Assembly (NCBI GenBank): GCA_900208305.1
Contig: OAPG01000005.1
Coordinates: 1 to 64,000 of the forward strand
Source of the DNA: Melanopsichium pennsylvanicum
Lineage: Eukaryota > Basidiomycota > Ustilaginomycetes > Ustilaginales
Reading direction: 5' to 3'
Length of the DNA stretch: 64,000 nt
Numbering within the stretch: position 1 is the stretch's first letter; each line of letters opens with the position of its first letter. The position numbers and the translations under genes were made by a program. This document shows, in pieces, positions 42,071 through 52,828 of this stretch. The notes beneath the pieces were generated by a model. It was not told where the DNA came from. It worked only from the letters and a program-made list of their open reading frames with translations, and searched no databases.

Positions 42071-43761
42071 TTAACGTGCCTGATGAATGTTCTCTCGCCG
42101 CTATTGTGGAACGGTTCGGGAGGAACGACATAGAAGTGTTGGCCTCGCTGAAAGGTGTCTTGCATGCCGGAGTGCCGGAAGCCCTGCGCCTCATACGTGC
42201 CATGCTCTTGCTCGCCCTACTCGATGATTTGTTTGACATGCTCAGCCCAGAATAGCGCTACTCACATCCTAGCATCGATGCTCGCACCTGCAAAGTGTAC
42301 TACGCCACACCTAGTTCACCATGCTCGGCCCATCTCACGCGTTCTCGACTTCTACAAGACGTAATTTCGGCCGCGCAAACCGATTTCACTCAGGAGCCAG
42401 TATCCAGATACCTTCGCGTCATCAGCGAGGTTGATGGTACTGATCACTTTCTAACTACGACCGTGTCGGAACTTCCACTCTCGCTAGTGGTTGCTTCTTT
42501 GCTGCGTGGGTAAGGCGCGCAAGCTCGTCATAGTCAAGTCAAAGATGGTCTGACATCATCCAAGTGCTCGCCGAGGCGCGGCCAACACCGTCAGTCTGAT
42601 GCTTGGCGAGGACGGTGAAGAATGGGTGCGCCTTCTCTGCAGCATCGCGATAGATCAAGCAGCGGCATGTCGAGTCGGGCGTGCCTCTGCCAGTCAGATC
42701 ACATCAAAGTCAGAATTGACTTCTTTGGCTCTGCAGTGCGATTCAATCAGTCTCGCAGAATGGCTCTGCTAGCTCCTCGAACACGACGAGTTGACAGAAA
42801 ATTTCATCTCATGGGCCTTTGAATACTTTTTCAGTTTCACTCATTATTTCGCGCTCGCTGACTGGGTCACACCGGGCAAGAAAGATCTAATGATTCTTGT
42901 CGAAGGCTGGTAGCGACAGGTGGCCTTCTATGGCGCTTCGAATCAGCCAGGCTGGTATCTTTTGATCCCTATCTACCGTTCCGACCATCCCCCGATCTTG
43001 TCGGACAACTTCTGTCCGTTGCAACTTTCGCACGTGGCAATCCAAGTGAAGAACGGTATGTCAAATATTACAGCCACGAACAATTCGGGCCTTCTTCAGT
43101 GCAGATGCTGGACGAATGTCTCGAGCTTTTCATCGACTTACGTTCACCAGTTCGCAAGCCACATCCATACAAACATGCACCAAAGGTGAACTCAGCACAG
43201 GGCGAGACGCCAAGCCGCTTCCGCCACTTGACAATCAGTGGCTGGGGCGTCGACGTTTTTGGCGTGGTGGGAAGGCTTCGAGGTGAGGCGCGAACGCAGC
43301 TATGTCGACTGTTTGACCTCACAGAGTCTCAACGCAAACACTCGACACGCAAGCTACGAGCAAGTAATATGACTCCTGGCATTGCTAGCATTCGCCAACT
43401 TTACAGGTATGGTGGACGCTTTCACACTTGCTACACTAATGTCAAAGGCAAGCCAACGAACGCTGCTATCAAGCCTGACGTTCCTTGCAAGCCTTGCAAG
43501 CCTCGCAAGCTTGTGGGCAAAGGAGGCGATGTGCCACCCGCTGGTGAATCCGACGTACCTCAGCCCACGCCCGGATCAGAAGAGCATTGCGATCAAGATG
43601 CCATGACGACTGACGCTGAAGAGGTCCCTAGGCAGAAAGAGGTGCGTGAGGAAAGCTTGGTTCCGGCAAAACGTGCCTCTGGACAACTTAAGGGGGAGGC
43701 AAGGGCAAGTCCAAGAAGCATCGTGCCAAGTTTGTCTGTTACAAGCCGCGTTGTCGGTTGA
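42071..43761 (+). pseudogene. decayed gene of unknown family with an IQVKN motif
   Basis: Several plus-strand blocks read as protein but are broken. 42083-42251: CSLAAIVERFGRNDIEVLAS then VPEALRLIRAMLLLALLDDL, ending in TAG. About 42575-43050: VSLMLGEDGEEWVRLLCSIA and FISWAFEYF, with TAG at 42770 and 42911, then QVAFYGASNQPGWYLLIPIY and LQLSHVAIQVKN. A frameshift near 43055 leads to YYSHEQFGPSSVQMLDECLE and a Lys/Pro-rich tail to 43761. The order hydrophobic strand, then Gln-x-Lys is reminiscent of PD-(D/E)XK nuclease folds in some eukaryotic mobile or effector proteins, but this is only a resemblance. Coding part and exon borders are uncertain. Confidence 0.55.
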
Positions 43762-44653
43762 ACGGCGGAATGTGTGATATTTATGCAATCTTTGATTCTC
43801 GTCGCCTGTGTTGAATCCTCTCCGATGCTGTGTGAATCGTTGCTTCTAGTATCTGCTCGGCAACGCGACGCAAAGCTTTGTCGGTCGCAAGTTCTGTGCT
43901 GTGTGAAGGTCACTATTGCCAATGCCAGGCGCAGGGTCTAGCGCGAGACAGCGTTGCAGCGGTTATGTTCATGGACTCGACTGGCGGAACAGATCTAGAG
44001 AGACACATGTCATGATAGGTTAGTCTCGCGGATCCAGACGCAAAATCTGCCTTATGATGGCGGGGCTCAACAAAAACCTCGCGGGTGATTGAGTTGGCCA
44101 TCCAGATGCCGAGTAATGAAGCCGCGAACGTGACTTGGTGCAACCGCCACCTCCATCACGCAAGAGAGTGTATCAGAATGAATGTGGACAAAGTTCATGA
44201 CAGAGTTTATGACGAAGGAGCAGCTGCGAACAGAGACGAACAAATGGCTGATGATAGAGGAGCGTCGAGCTTTGGTAGGCTAAGAGGGACTGAAGGCTCC
44301 GGACCAGTCCCACTACTGACCCACAGAGAGGAGTGGGCCGCAAGGTTGAACTTGATCACGAGCAGTCTGGAGCTCAACAGCAGCGTCGTCGGCTTTGACG
44401 CGCATGGACCCTACTTGGACCCTGGCTACCTTACCCTGCTTACTGTACTGTCTAATAAAAACAAGCACACACCTCACTTCATCTCACCTCACCTACCGCT
44501 TTATCAATCTTCATATTACAACTTGAAGTCAACCAGGAGATAACATTGCGAGCGCGTCACTCGCTATCCTTCCCGAGCTATCCATCAGCATCCCTATTAA
44601 CCTCAACGCTCTCTGTCAGCTCTACTCGGCTAGCGCGCCGACGTTCAGGCTCG
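43762..44653. other. intergenic, promoter of prenylcysteine oxidase
   Basis: About 890 bases. A 152-codon open frame at 44085-44543 lacks an ATG start and any domain and is not called. The last 200 bases are pyrimidine-rich leader. Confidence 0.5.
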
Positions 44654-46555
44654 ATGGTCGAATATAGCCTCATCCACCGGCTGCCCCTCCTTCTGGTCCT
44701 CCTTCTGGCTCCATTGTTCGTAGCATTTTCAGCGGCCGACGTCAATCCTCAGCTTGGTCTGCCCCTAACGAGAAACGAATTCCCTCTAGCCTCAGTAAAT
44801 CGCAAGGGCTACTATGTCGATTCTGAATTCCAGCTTGTCCCCTCTTCACGAATAGGTCGAACCCGCAAGGTTGCTATTATTGGCGCGGGCCCATCCGGTA
44901 CCTCTGCAGCATACTTTCTCAAAACCGCCTCCGATCATCTCGCTTCCTTGACCGAAACTTCAGACAAGCTCCAAGTGACCATCTATGAACGCAACACCCG
45001 CATAGGAGGTAGAACAGCAGTGGCCTACCCCTACGATGACCCTTCCAAAGATCCCATTGAGCTTGGCGCTTCCATCTTTGCTGACGTAAACCTCAATATG
45101 AGGAGAGCCGTTAGGGAGTTTGGATTGGAGACCGGTGCACAAAATGGCATGTCCGGACAGATTGGCATCTGGGACGGCCAACAGTTCCTTTTCGAGGGCG
45201 ACCAAAGCAGTTGGTGGACCAGTGCAAAATTCTTCTTGAGGTATGGATACAGTGCGATTACTACACAAACGATTGTTCAGAAGCAGCTGGCGTACTTTTC
45301 AGGGCTCTACAGACCGAGGTTCCTGCATTCGCGTTCCCGAAATGACAAGAGCGTATCTGGGTATCCCTGGAGCTCTGTTGCAGATCTCGTAGATGCTATC
45401 AATGCCACGTCTCTCGTCAGCACCACCGGGATGTCATTCTTCAAAGAGAAAAGAGTATCGGAGCTGTTTATTGAGGAGATGGTCGAAGCTGCAACCCGTG
45501 TCAACTATGCTCAAGACACGGATCAGATTCACGGTTTCGGGGCACTTGTCTCCCTTGCCGCTACTGGCGCCACAGGAGTGAAAGCTGGAAATTACAGGAT
45601 CTTTGAGGAGTTTGCTCATCGTAGCGGTGCAAAGATCTTGACTGGTGTCGAGGGTCAAGTGACGGGCATCGTAAAGTACAAGTCCGTCAACCTTCGACGT
45701 CACCTTACCGACAAACAAGAGTCAAAAAACGAAGACGAAACGCTCACGCAGTGGTATATTGGCACAAAAGCTGGCGAAGGCGAAACTTATGACGCGGTCA
45801 TCATAGCCACCCCCTGGCATAATTCCGGCATCACCTTGCTCAACACCAAGGAACGCGTCAAGGCAAAGCCCTTTGTGCATTTGCACGTAACGCTGCTCAC
45901 CACAAAGCGAGCCAGCCCAGATCCAGAGTACTTTGGCATGGGTTCTCAAGACAAGATTCCTACGACCATTCTCACTTCTGATGAAAGCGTTCGGAGGGCG
46001 CGCGAGAAGAAGAATCCAACTGGCGATACGCCTCCACAGGATCCAGGTCAAGAACCGCCGGTTTCGGCTGAAAACCAACTTAAGAAGCCGCATCTCGAAT
46101 TCTTCTCTCTCAATTATCTTCGATCCGTTACACCTCCCGATCCTTCCTCATCTTCGGATTCGTCGTCAGAGAAAGATGGGAAGGACAAGGAGTATGTAGT
46201 CAAGATCTTCTCGAGTGCTGCAATCTCGGACGAAACGTTGAAACGCCTCTTTAATGATACGATTAGCTGGGTGAGGCGACAGGAATGGGACAGCTACCCT
46301 TTCCTGGCGCCCACAGATCGCTTTCCGCATATCGAGGTGGATGAAGGCTTGTACTTCTCTAATGCGATGGAAAGTCTGGTAAGCACCATGGAGACGAGCA
46401 CTGTGGCAGCCAAAAATACAGTCGCATTGTTGATGCAAAAGTGGTTTGGCGACGAGTTTGTCAATGGCAAGGATTGCAAGTATGATATTCAAGATGAGTT
46501 GAGGGATTCGATCGAGAATAAGAATTGGGCTGGTTGGGGTTGTGATTCAGGTTAG
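44654..46555 (+). CDS. prenylcysteine oxidase/lyase family flavoprotein
   Basis: 633 residues from the first ATG of the frame (44654). The frame opens 36 codons earlier but only on a non-ATG codon. A secretory signal peptide is evident (RLPLLLVLLLAPLFVAFSAA). An FAD-binding Rossmann motif follows at about residue 75 (KVAIIGAGPSGTSAAYFL) with the second half IYERNTRIGGRTA and ELGASIFADVN, hallmarks of the prenylcysteine oxidase family. These enzymes cleave the thioether of farnesyl- or geranylgeranyl-cysteine in the lysosome/vacuole, a step in breakdown of prenylated proteins (in smuts this could include lipopeptide pheromone remnants; inference). A Ser/Asp/Lys-rich insert near residues 440-515 lengthens it beyond the usual about 500 residues. 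Confidence 0.88.
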   Translation: MVEYSLIHRLPLLLVLLLAPLFVAFSAADVNPQLGLPLTRNEFPLASVNRKGYYVDSEFQLVPSSRIGRTRKVAIIGAGPSGTSAAYFLKTASDHLASLTETSDKLQVTIYERNTRIGGRTAVAYPYDDPSKDPIELGASIFADVNLNMRRAVREFGLETGAQNGMSGQIGIWDGQQFLFEGDQSSWWTSAKFFLRYGYSAITTQTIVQKQLAYFSGLYRPRFLHSRSRNDKSVSGYPWSSVADLVDAINATSLVSTTGMSFFKEKRVSELFIEEMVEAATRVNYAQDTDQIHGFGALVSLAATGATGVKAGNYRIFEEFAHRSGAKILTGVEGQVTGIVKYKSVNLRRHLTDKQESKNEDETLTQWYIGTKAGEGETYDAVIIATPWHNSGITLLNTKERVKAKPFVHLHVTLLTTKRASPDPEYFGMGSQDKIPTTILTSDESVRRAREKKNPTGDTPPQDPGQEPPVSAENQLKKPHLEFFSLNYLRSVTPPDPSSSSDSSSEKDGKDKEYVVKIFSSAAISDETLKRLFNDTISWVRRQEWDSYPFLAPTDRFPHIEVDEGLYFSNAMESLVSTMETSTVAAKNTVALLMQKWFGDEFVNGKDCKYDIQDELRDSIENKNWAGWGCDSG

Positions 46556-46839
46556 GCTGTGAAGAGTCAAATGTCAAACATGTTGGTTTAGCTTCGTATC
46601 GGTAGTGTGCAAATAGTAGGTAAAGAAAAGCTGAATAATGAAATTTCATTTTGATCTTTTTTATTTTTAATTTTTTTGCCAAGGCGCAACTTTCAACGTT
46701 CTGATGTGAAGGTCAGAGCGTGAGAGACTTCCCTGACCTCCATGCGGCTTTGTTTAAGGACAAGCAAAAGGCTTTTGAGAAAGCCTTACACGTCGGGAGA
46801 ACAGAGCACAAGTGTCCTTTCTTCTTGATCACATTTGCT

Positions 46840-46872
<33 letters not shown>

Positions 46873-47092
46873 ACACACTCCGCATCCAAACGAGCTTTGT
46901 GACGTCCTTTGTATCGTGTGAGTCTGAGTTGCCAACGGTATAAGTCATGAATGCTAAATCGACAAATCGGCTCCAGGCCGAGTGTGGATGGTATCTACGA
47001 ATGCACGGATAGTTGTAATGTATGTATATGCTGCGTGGAAGCGAGACAACTTTGGGATGCGTGTGTGGTTCTTGATGAAAGAAAAACCCATG
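46556..47092. other. convergent intergenic spacer with a CT microsatellite
   Basis: A (TC)n run at about 46839-46862 passes into CG and CA dinucleotides to 46876. Otherwise AT-rich terminator-like sequence. Confidence 0.7.
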
Positions 47093-50000
47093 TCATTCTT
47101 GTGCGGCCTGAATCACCATAACACACGCCCTCAAACTTGCCATCAGCAACCCTTCACTGACTGCTCCCAAACAGTTCCCGACAGTTCTCAACTCTTCCCT
47201 AACTTCCTCCTGCAGATTCATCATCCCGTGACTCAAGTCTGTATGCATCTTTTCCACCTCCGCCCTGAACTCCTTGGGACGCTGATTCCCCTTGCCTCTG
47301 CCCAAAAACACCATATCTACTTGCTCGTCCAACAGGGGTAACAAAACTTTGCTCATCGTCTTGATCGGATTCAAGCTCGAATCCTCATTCGAGAGCAGAT
47401 TTAGGAAGACAATTCCTGTCTCTGTCTTTGCTGTAGAACTGGCAATGGGTTGGACTGGCGCCTCATCTTCGTTGCTGCTCCCCGAAGAACTTGACCCTTT
47501 CATTCCATGCCCAGTGGCAGTGGAAACAAAACCCTCGGCATTTGCCTTGGTCGTCGAGACATCTTGTTGATGGAAAAAAAATTTGGCGTCTACTCTAGCC
47601 GCTTCCTGTTGGTGGATGGTCTGCAAATTCATCGAGTGTACATTCTCCTCATCTCCCCCGGCCATTACAGTCAAAGCCTCCATCTGCGGTTTCAACTCGT
47701 AATCCTCCGCACTCCCAAAGTGTGTGGTGATCTTGCTCTCGGTCGAGTTGGCAAATGTAATCACCAAACCCTGGACACGTCCAGAAGAACCAAGCACGAT
47801 TTTCTTCAAAATTTCCACTGCAGCCTTGTCATCCGCGCCACCGAAGAATGGCACAACAATCCTTCTCACCCCTTGCGCCCTACTCAATCCGTGAGTCCGT
47901 TCCAGCTCACGCCTTGAAGCCATGCAATTGTCGTCACTGACTCTACCGTTCAGAGCCGTGGCTGAGATCCTGGACAGACTCGGATCGAGCAGAACACCTG
48001 TAGAACACTGCCTTCGAAGGTTCCGAAACAGCCTCGCGGGAAGTGACTGCGCATCGGAGTTTGCCTGCCAAAAACTGACCGCCGCTTCTTCTTCGTTGAG
48101 CGTCTTAAAAAACGACAATCCACTGGCAGCAGCTGCAGCTCCTAACCACGACAATCCTCGACCATAAGAGTTGTGCGCTTCCCAAGTGACCAATACCATC
48201 CCGCTGCCCAATTCAGATTTGTGCGAATCGGGTTCGGAAGGGGTGGTGTGAAGTCGCTGCTGAGCCTTCACATTCTGCTTGGCGATCGTTTTAATCATCT
48301 CGTGGCGTGGAACGATAAATGTGTCAGGTGGAACGGAATAGGCAGCGTTTTTGATGGACGAGGCGCTGCGTGTGGTGACATTGGCGGTCATGTGACCAAG
48401 TTTTCGTTCGTGTGCAAGCATGGACGAAGTGGGAACGCGGCAAAGACGTTGAACCTGTTTGAGCGACTCCATCATCTCATCCCGAAGGCGATCTTCGGAG
48501 TAGTTGATGAGTTGTATGATGGATGATGTTCTGTATTCGATAGGGAGCAGGCGCAGGAGATCCACGGCGATCTGTCCAGTGGAATCATCTTGGTTGCCTG
48601 TGCTCGATGTGGAGCCATGTTGACCCAGGAGGTTGAGGAGGAACATGAGGGACTTAGTAGCAGGACTCGGAGAAGCGATCGCAATGGTAATTGGAAAGTG
48701 GCCGGCATCTACACTCTCTCCTTCACCGGGTTTCTGCATCTCGTCGTGTTTGACATCCAAGCGCTTCTCGTCCTCATTATCGTCAGCTCCGCCCTTGGAA
48801 CCCTGCTGTGCAAGACTTGAGAAGTAAACATACCTGGACAGAGGCCTGACCGACAAGGTGGTGCATAGGAAACAAATGACCAACATTGCAAAGACCCTCG
48901 GCGAAACCACCTCCAATTGCAGCGCCACGTTGAGGATGATGATCTCGATGATTCCCTTGCTCTGCATCAGGGATGCCACGCACATCGACTCTCTCCACGT
49001 CATACCAGCCAGCTTGGCGGAAACAGCAGTTGCGCTGAATTTGCTTACAAAAATGCCAACCACGAGCAAGCAGATGAGGCCCCAAGTGGTGCCATCATCC
49101 AGAAGCTTAAAGTTGGTGCTGAGTCCGCTGGTGACAAAGTAGAGCGGGAGGAGGACGAGCATGACGAGTGTCTCGATGCTTTCTGTGACTTTGACGGCAA
49201 AGTTGCCGTGCGGACAGCATACGCCAAAGGCAAAGGCGCCGACGATGGGATGAACGCCCATCGAATCGGTGTAAAAGGCGCTGATGAGAGCACCCACCAG
49301 TGCTATGACGAGGAGGTGTTCAGGAACGCAATCTTCCGCCCCGGTGGTCATGTCGAATCCACTGCGGACGATGAGGCGGTTCATCAAGGGTCGGAACACA
49401 AACCAAAGGATGACAATGTATCCAGCGGCTGCCAAGAGCTGGAATAGTGCATCTATCTTCTTTCCTCCAGTTCCCAGCGCTGAGCCGAGGGCGAGCAAAA
49501 CGTAGCCGATGAGATCGTTACATACTCCAGCCGCGATGGTGATGCATCCGAGCCTAGTGCTAAGGATGTTCATCTCGGCCATGATGCGAGAAAGAACTGA
49601 CAACGAGGTTACTGCCATGACTGTGCCAACAAAGAGGAAGAAGGTGGTAAAGTTGACGGTTTGATCGGTCTCGAGTTGCCAGATGAGCCTCGAAATACCA
49701 ACGGCAATTCCGAAAGGAATCGCCATACCTGGCAGCGTGATGAGAAGCACCTTTTGCCAGTACTTTGCCATAAGATCGGTATCCGTCTCAAGACCGATCA
49801 CGAAGAGGAATAGCGAGAGCCCAATGCTAGCCATAAGTTTGAGCAGTCCCAAGGCTTCTTGGGGCACGATGGTTTCGGTGAAGCCTGGTATGTTACCAAG
49901 AGCAGTAGGACCGAGAAGGATGCCTGCAAGCAGCTCGCCAACCACTGCGGGCTGACCAATGAGCTTGAACAGTTTGCCGAGGATCTGACATAGTACAATG

Positions 50001-50113
50001 ATGATGGCGACTTGGGTCAGGAAGAGACCAAAGCCGTTGGTGGTGGAGATGTAGTTGTTCGGGTCAAAGACTAGGGGATCACTATGGCTAAGAAAGCCGT
50101 AGTTGAAGACCAT
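47093..50113 (-). CDS. K+/H+ antiporter, CPA2 family (KHA1/CHX type)
   Basis: 1006 residues in one exon from ATG 50113. The first about 430 residues hold some twelve membrane segments and the Na+/H+-exchanger fold: GQPAVVGELLAGILLGPTAL, FVIGLETDTDL, VMAVTSLSVLSRIMAEM and a later GVHPIVGAFAFGVCCPHG. This wording is that of the yeast KHA1 / plant CHX branch, which exchanges K+ for H+ on endomembranes and controls luminal pH. A hydrophilic C-terminal half of about 570 residues includes two nucleotide-binding or USP-like segments (FPITIAIASPSPATKSLMFL; RRIVVPFFGGADDKAAVEIL), as in the family. Very long single-exon organisation fits the neighbours. Confidence 0.92.
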   Translation of the reverse strand: MVFNYGFLSHSDPLVFDPNNYISTTNGFGLFLTQVAIIIVLCQILGKLFKLIGQPAVVGELLAGILLGPTALGNIPGFTETIVPQEALGLLKLMASIGLSLFLFVIGLETDTDLMAKYWQKVLLITLPGMAIPFGIAVGISRLIWQLETDQTVNFTTFFLFVGTVMAVTSLSVLSRIMAEMNILSTRLGCITIAAGVCNDLIGYVLLALGSALGTGGKKIDALFQLLAAAGYIVILWFVFRPLMNRLIVRSGFDMTTGAEDCVPEHLLVIALVGALISAFYTDSMGVHPIVGAFAFGVCCPHGNFAVKVTESIETLVMLVLLPLYFVTSGLSTNFKLLDDGTTWGLICLLVVGIFVSKFSATAVSAKLAGMTWRESMCVASLMQSKGIIEIIILNVALQLEVVSPRVFAMLVICFLCTTLSVRPLSRYVYFSSLAQQGSKGGADDNEDEKRLDVKHDEMQKPGEGESVDAGHFPITIAIASPSPATKSLMFLLNLLGQHGSTSSTGNQDDSTGQIAVDLLRLLPIEYRTSSIIQLINYSEDRLRDEMMESLKQVQRLCRVPTSSMLAHERKLGHMTANVTTRSASSIKNAAYSVPPDTFIVPRHEMIKTIAKQNVKAQQRLHTTPSEPDSHKSELGSGMVLVTWEAHNSYGRGLSWLGAAAAASGLSFFKTLNEEEAAVSFWQANSDAQSLPARLFRNLRRQCSTGVLLDPSLSRISATALNGRVSDDNCMASRRELERTHGLSRAQGVRRIVVPFFGGADDKAAVEILKKIVLGSSGRVQGLVITFANSTESKITTHFGSAEDYELKPQMEALTVMAGGDEENVHSMNLQTIHQQEAARVDAKFFFHQQDVSTTKANAEGFVSTATGHGMKGSSSSGSSNEDEAPVQPIASSTAKTETGIVFLNLLSNEDSSLNPIKTMSKVLLPLLDEQVDMVFLGRGKGNQRPKEFRAEVEKMHTDLSHGMMNLQEEVREELRTVGNCLGAVSEGLLMASLRACVMVIQAAQE

Positions 50114-51211
50114 GATGGCGGCTCTGGCCAGATATGATCAAGTGCGATTAGGAAGGAGCTCTTGCGAGGACTAGTGGTCATGAAACAGTGTGCAGACGAT
50201 GCTGGGAGGATGTACGAGGTTGGTGATGGCCTCAAAGTGGCCGCTATTATGTCCGTCACTGAGCCATGGATGTTATTGGGAAAGAAAGCACTTTGAGCGC
50301 TACTGAGAATGACAGACCACTTGCTTTCATGGCTCGATGTTGCATGTCGAGCAACTAGGTGCGTCGTTGGGTGGCAAGAAGCAAAGCAAATGGATCAATT
50401 CTGGAGGGCGACGGTATGCAGGGGTTAATCAAGCTACCTACCCCCTTCGGCCCAGCTCAGGGTTCTTGAGGCGCTGTCCGAGTGAGCGTACTGCCCAGCA
50501 ACAACCAAGAAAACACATTCCAGGTACACAACAACGCGGTCTTGAGCTGGGTCGCTTAAATCTTTAGCGCCAAAAAAGTTGTCATTTTGGCAGCACACAT
50601 CGCAAAACAACTCAAAAAAGGGGCTCCGCATCTGCTCCCCCAGCTCCGCCATGACTGGTGGGCTGACCAAAAGTCTTCATCGGTGACACTTCCACGACTC
50701 GTCTCTGATCTCATGTGCAGCACAGCGCTAGACGATCACAATCAGCAAGAATGGCCTTAGTTCCTCCTTCACCGAAAGACAGTAATACATCCACGATTTC
50801 GTACATTCTCACCTCAACGCTGCGTTAATAACTCACGAATCACCCACTACGTTCAGAGCTCAACACAATCAGCTGCCAACCAACCAAACTCCAAACCGCG
50901 ACAAAGGCACGGTGTACAAGAACGCAATTGTGAGCTGCCATTCCCGCGTCGTCTCGTGCAAACTGGCAAAATTGGTATCGTAGCGTCTACAATGTCAGAT
51001 CCCGCGCAGACGTGATGGATGTTTCAAATGTTTTGTAGAAGATGTCAAGAAAAGGAATGCTCGCATGACTGATCCATATGGAAAGTTGGTTGGAGGATCA
51101 AAAGGCATATTGGGGAGTGGAACGGGCGTAAGAAAGAATATGCCGTTTCGATTGGAAATGGGGCGCTGACATGCTCTTGAGGTACTATTCTTGTTGTTGT
51201 GAGGATACGCA
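50114..51211. other. intergenic, antiporter promoter and PP2C 3' flank
   Basis: About 1.1 kb. No credible gene; short frames only. Confidence 0.5.
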
Positions 51212-52828
51212 TCAGGTATCTTTCGTCTTTGTCTCGGATTCGTTGTCCACCTCCATCTTGTCGGACGATGCTCGTGTCGAGCTGGCTGGCTTGGCGTCCA
51301 TGAGGGGCGAGTCCACCATCCTTGGCTCTGCATCCGTAGTGGTGGCCTTGGTGTCAGATTCGGACTGGTCGTCGTCTCCGCTGTTCTCCTCGTCAACCAC
51401 GTGTGCCTCGTAGACAACCTCGCCGTCATCCGAGCGTCCACCGGGTCGGAACACAATTCCAGCGCCGCTCAATGCACCTGCCAGGCCGCCTGGCAATCGT
51501 AGCGATTCCCCTGCTCCATCGTCTCCGTCCTCACCACGTGCCAAACCGCCCGAGAGAAGCGACTGAATGCTGACTGTGCCGTCCGTGCCGCTTTCCTGGC
51601 CGTGCGAGGCAGGCGCTGCGTTCTTGAAGATGGGAGCAACGTCCCTGGGAGTGGTGCGATTGAACTTTGATACTTCAATGTTATCCTTGATCCAGCTGAA
51701 CCACTCGTCCTTGGTTCGGCCATTGAGCAATGCAACAATGCAAACGGTCATATTATCGCAACCAATGCCCCCAGTGTCCAAGTCCGGTGCGAGGCAACGA
51801 TCCATGAGGTCCTCGCAGATATTCTTGAGCTCCTTGCCATTGGCGACCGATCGTCGTACAATGTCAACCACATCTTGACTGCTGAGACAGTCCCAAATAC
51901 CGTCACAAGCAAGGACGAGGAACTCGTCCTCGCCCTCGAGGATCTCCTGCTCGAGCACTTCGGGAAAAGCGGTGACAATCTGCTGCTCGACCGGAAGCTC
52001 GAACGTCTTCTTGAACTCGAAATCTCCGATGGCTCGGCTGAGGGCGAGGTTGCCGTTGACACGACCCCAGCTGACGTAGCCACCGGCGTTCTCGATACGC
52101 TGTCGCTCCGAGTCCAATGTAGGCTTGTGGTCGATGCTCATCTCGACTACTGCTCCAGCTCGAGACAGTACACAGCGAGAATCACCTGCGTTTGCTACAA
52201 ATACCCTCTCGATGCGTTTGGAGTCTTTCTCAGAGGTCTTGATGAAAGCAGTAACAGCAGTGCATCCGGACGGATCGTTGGTATAGTGTGGGTCTAATTT
52301 GAGCGCAACGAGCAGTGAGCAGGAACGGAAAAGTGAAGGAAGAAGAGTTAGAAATTTCAAGTTTGATGATCCGATTGGCAACCAGAACCTGTGAATGCAA
52401 CTTACCTTTCTTGAGGTCCTCGTCGACATTCAAGAAGGCCTTCTGCAAAGCCTCTGTATATTCCCCAGACTTGAATTGATCTTCGGCAACGAGTCTGGTG
52501 TGCAGATTACGACCGCTATACTGAGCGACTGACGAGCCTATGGACGTGAGAATGAGGTGAAGGAAGTGTCAGATAGGTTGGATTCGCTCGCTCGAATCTG
52601 CATTTGAACGAGAAAATGCTTGTAGTACTTACCTCCATGACCATCATAGACACCGAAAAAGTTACCGACGATCTGGTCAGCGTCGTTTTTGATGTCGAGA
52701 ATGGTAGCATGTGAGTCCTCCATGCTGATACGCCAACCTTGCATTTCAGAGATGGCATAAAGAACCGAGTCATTGCAGCGCGAGGAGGTGGTCTTCTCCG
52801 TGACGGGCTCTGAGAGTGTCTGACCCAT
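51212..52828 (-). CDS. protein phosphatase 2C (PTC2/PTC3 type), three exons
   Basis: A Mg/Mn-dependent Ser/Thr phosphatase that usually damps stress MAPK and checkpoint kinases. Exons are 52828-52633, 52537-52406 and 52293-51212. The introns (95 and 112 nt) are GT-AG with GTAAGT donors and split codons, giving 469 residues. The start MGQTLSEPVTEKTT is typical: Gly2 is a possible myristoylation site, followed by the conserved GWRISMEDSHATIL. Metal-binding motifs are all present: VYDGHGG (across intron 1), FVANAGDSRCVL, NLALSRAIGDFEFK, LACDGIWDCLSSQDVV and GCDNMTVCIVAL. The last about 150 residues are acidic and Ser/Thr-rich, a tail seen in fungal PTC2/3 proteins. Identity is firm; which paralogue it is remains open. 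Confidence 0.93.

Noticed and set aside
44085..44543. 152-codon plus frame before prenylcysteine oxidase
   Set aside because: No ATG at its start, no domain, and it ends in promoter-like sequence.
48917..49447. 176-codon plus frame in the antiporter gene
   Set aside because: Shadow of the antiporter's transmembrane region; acidic/His-rich composition comes from reading hydrophobic codons backwards.
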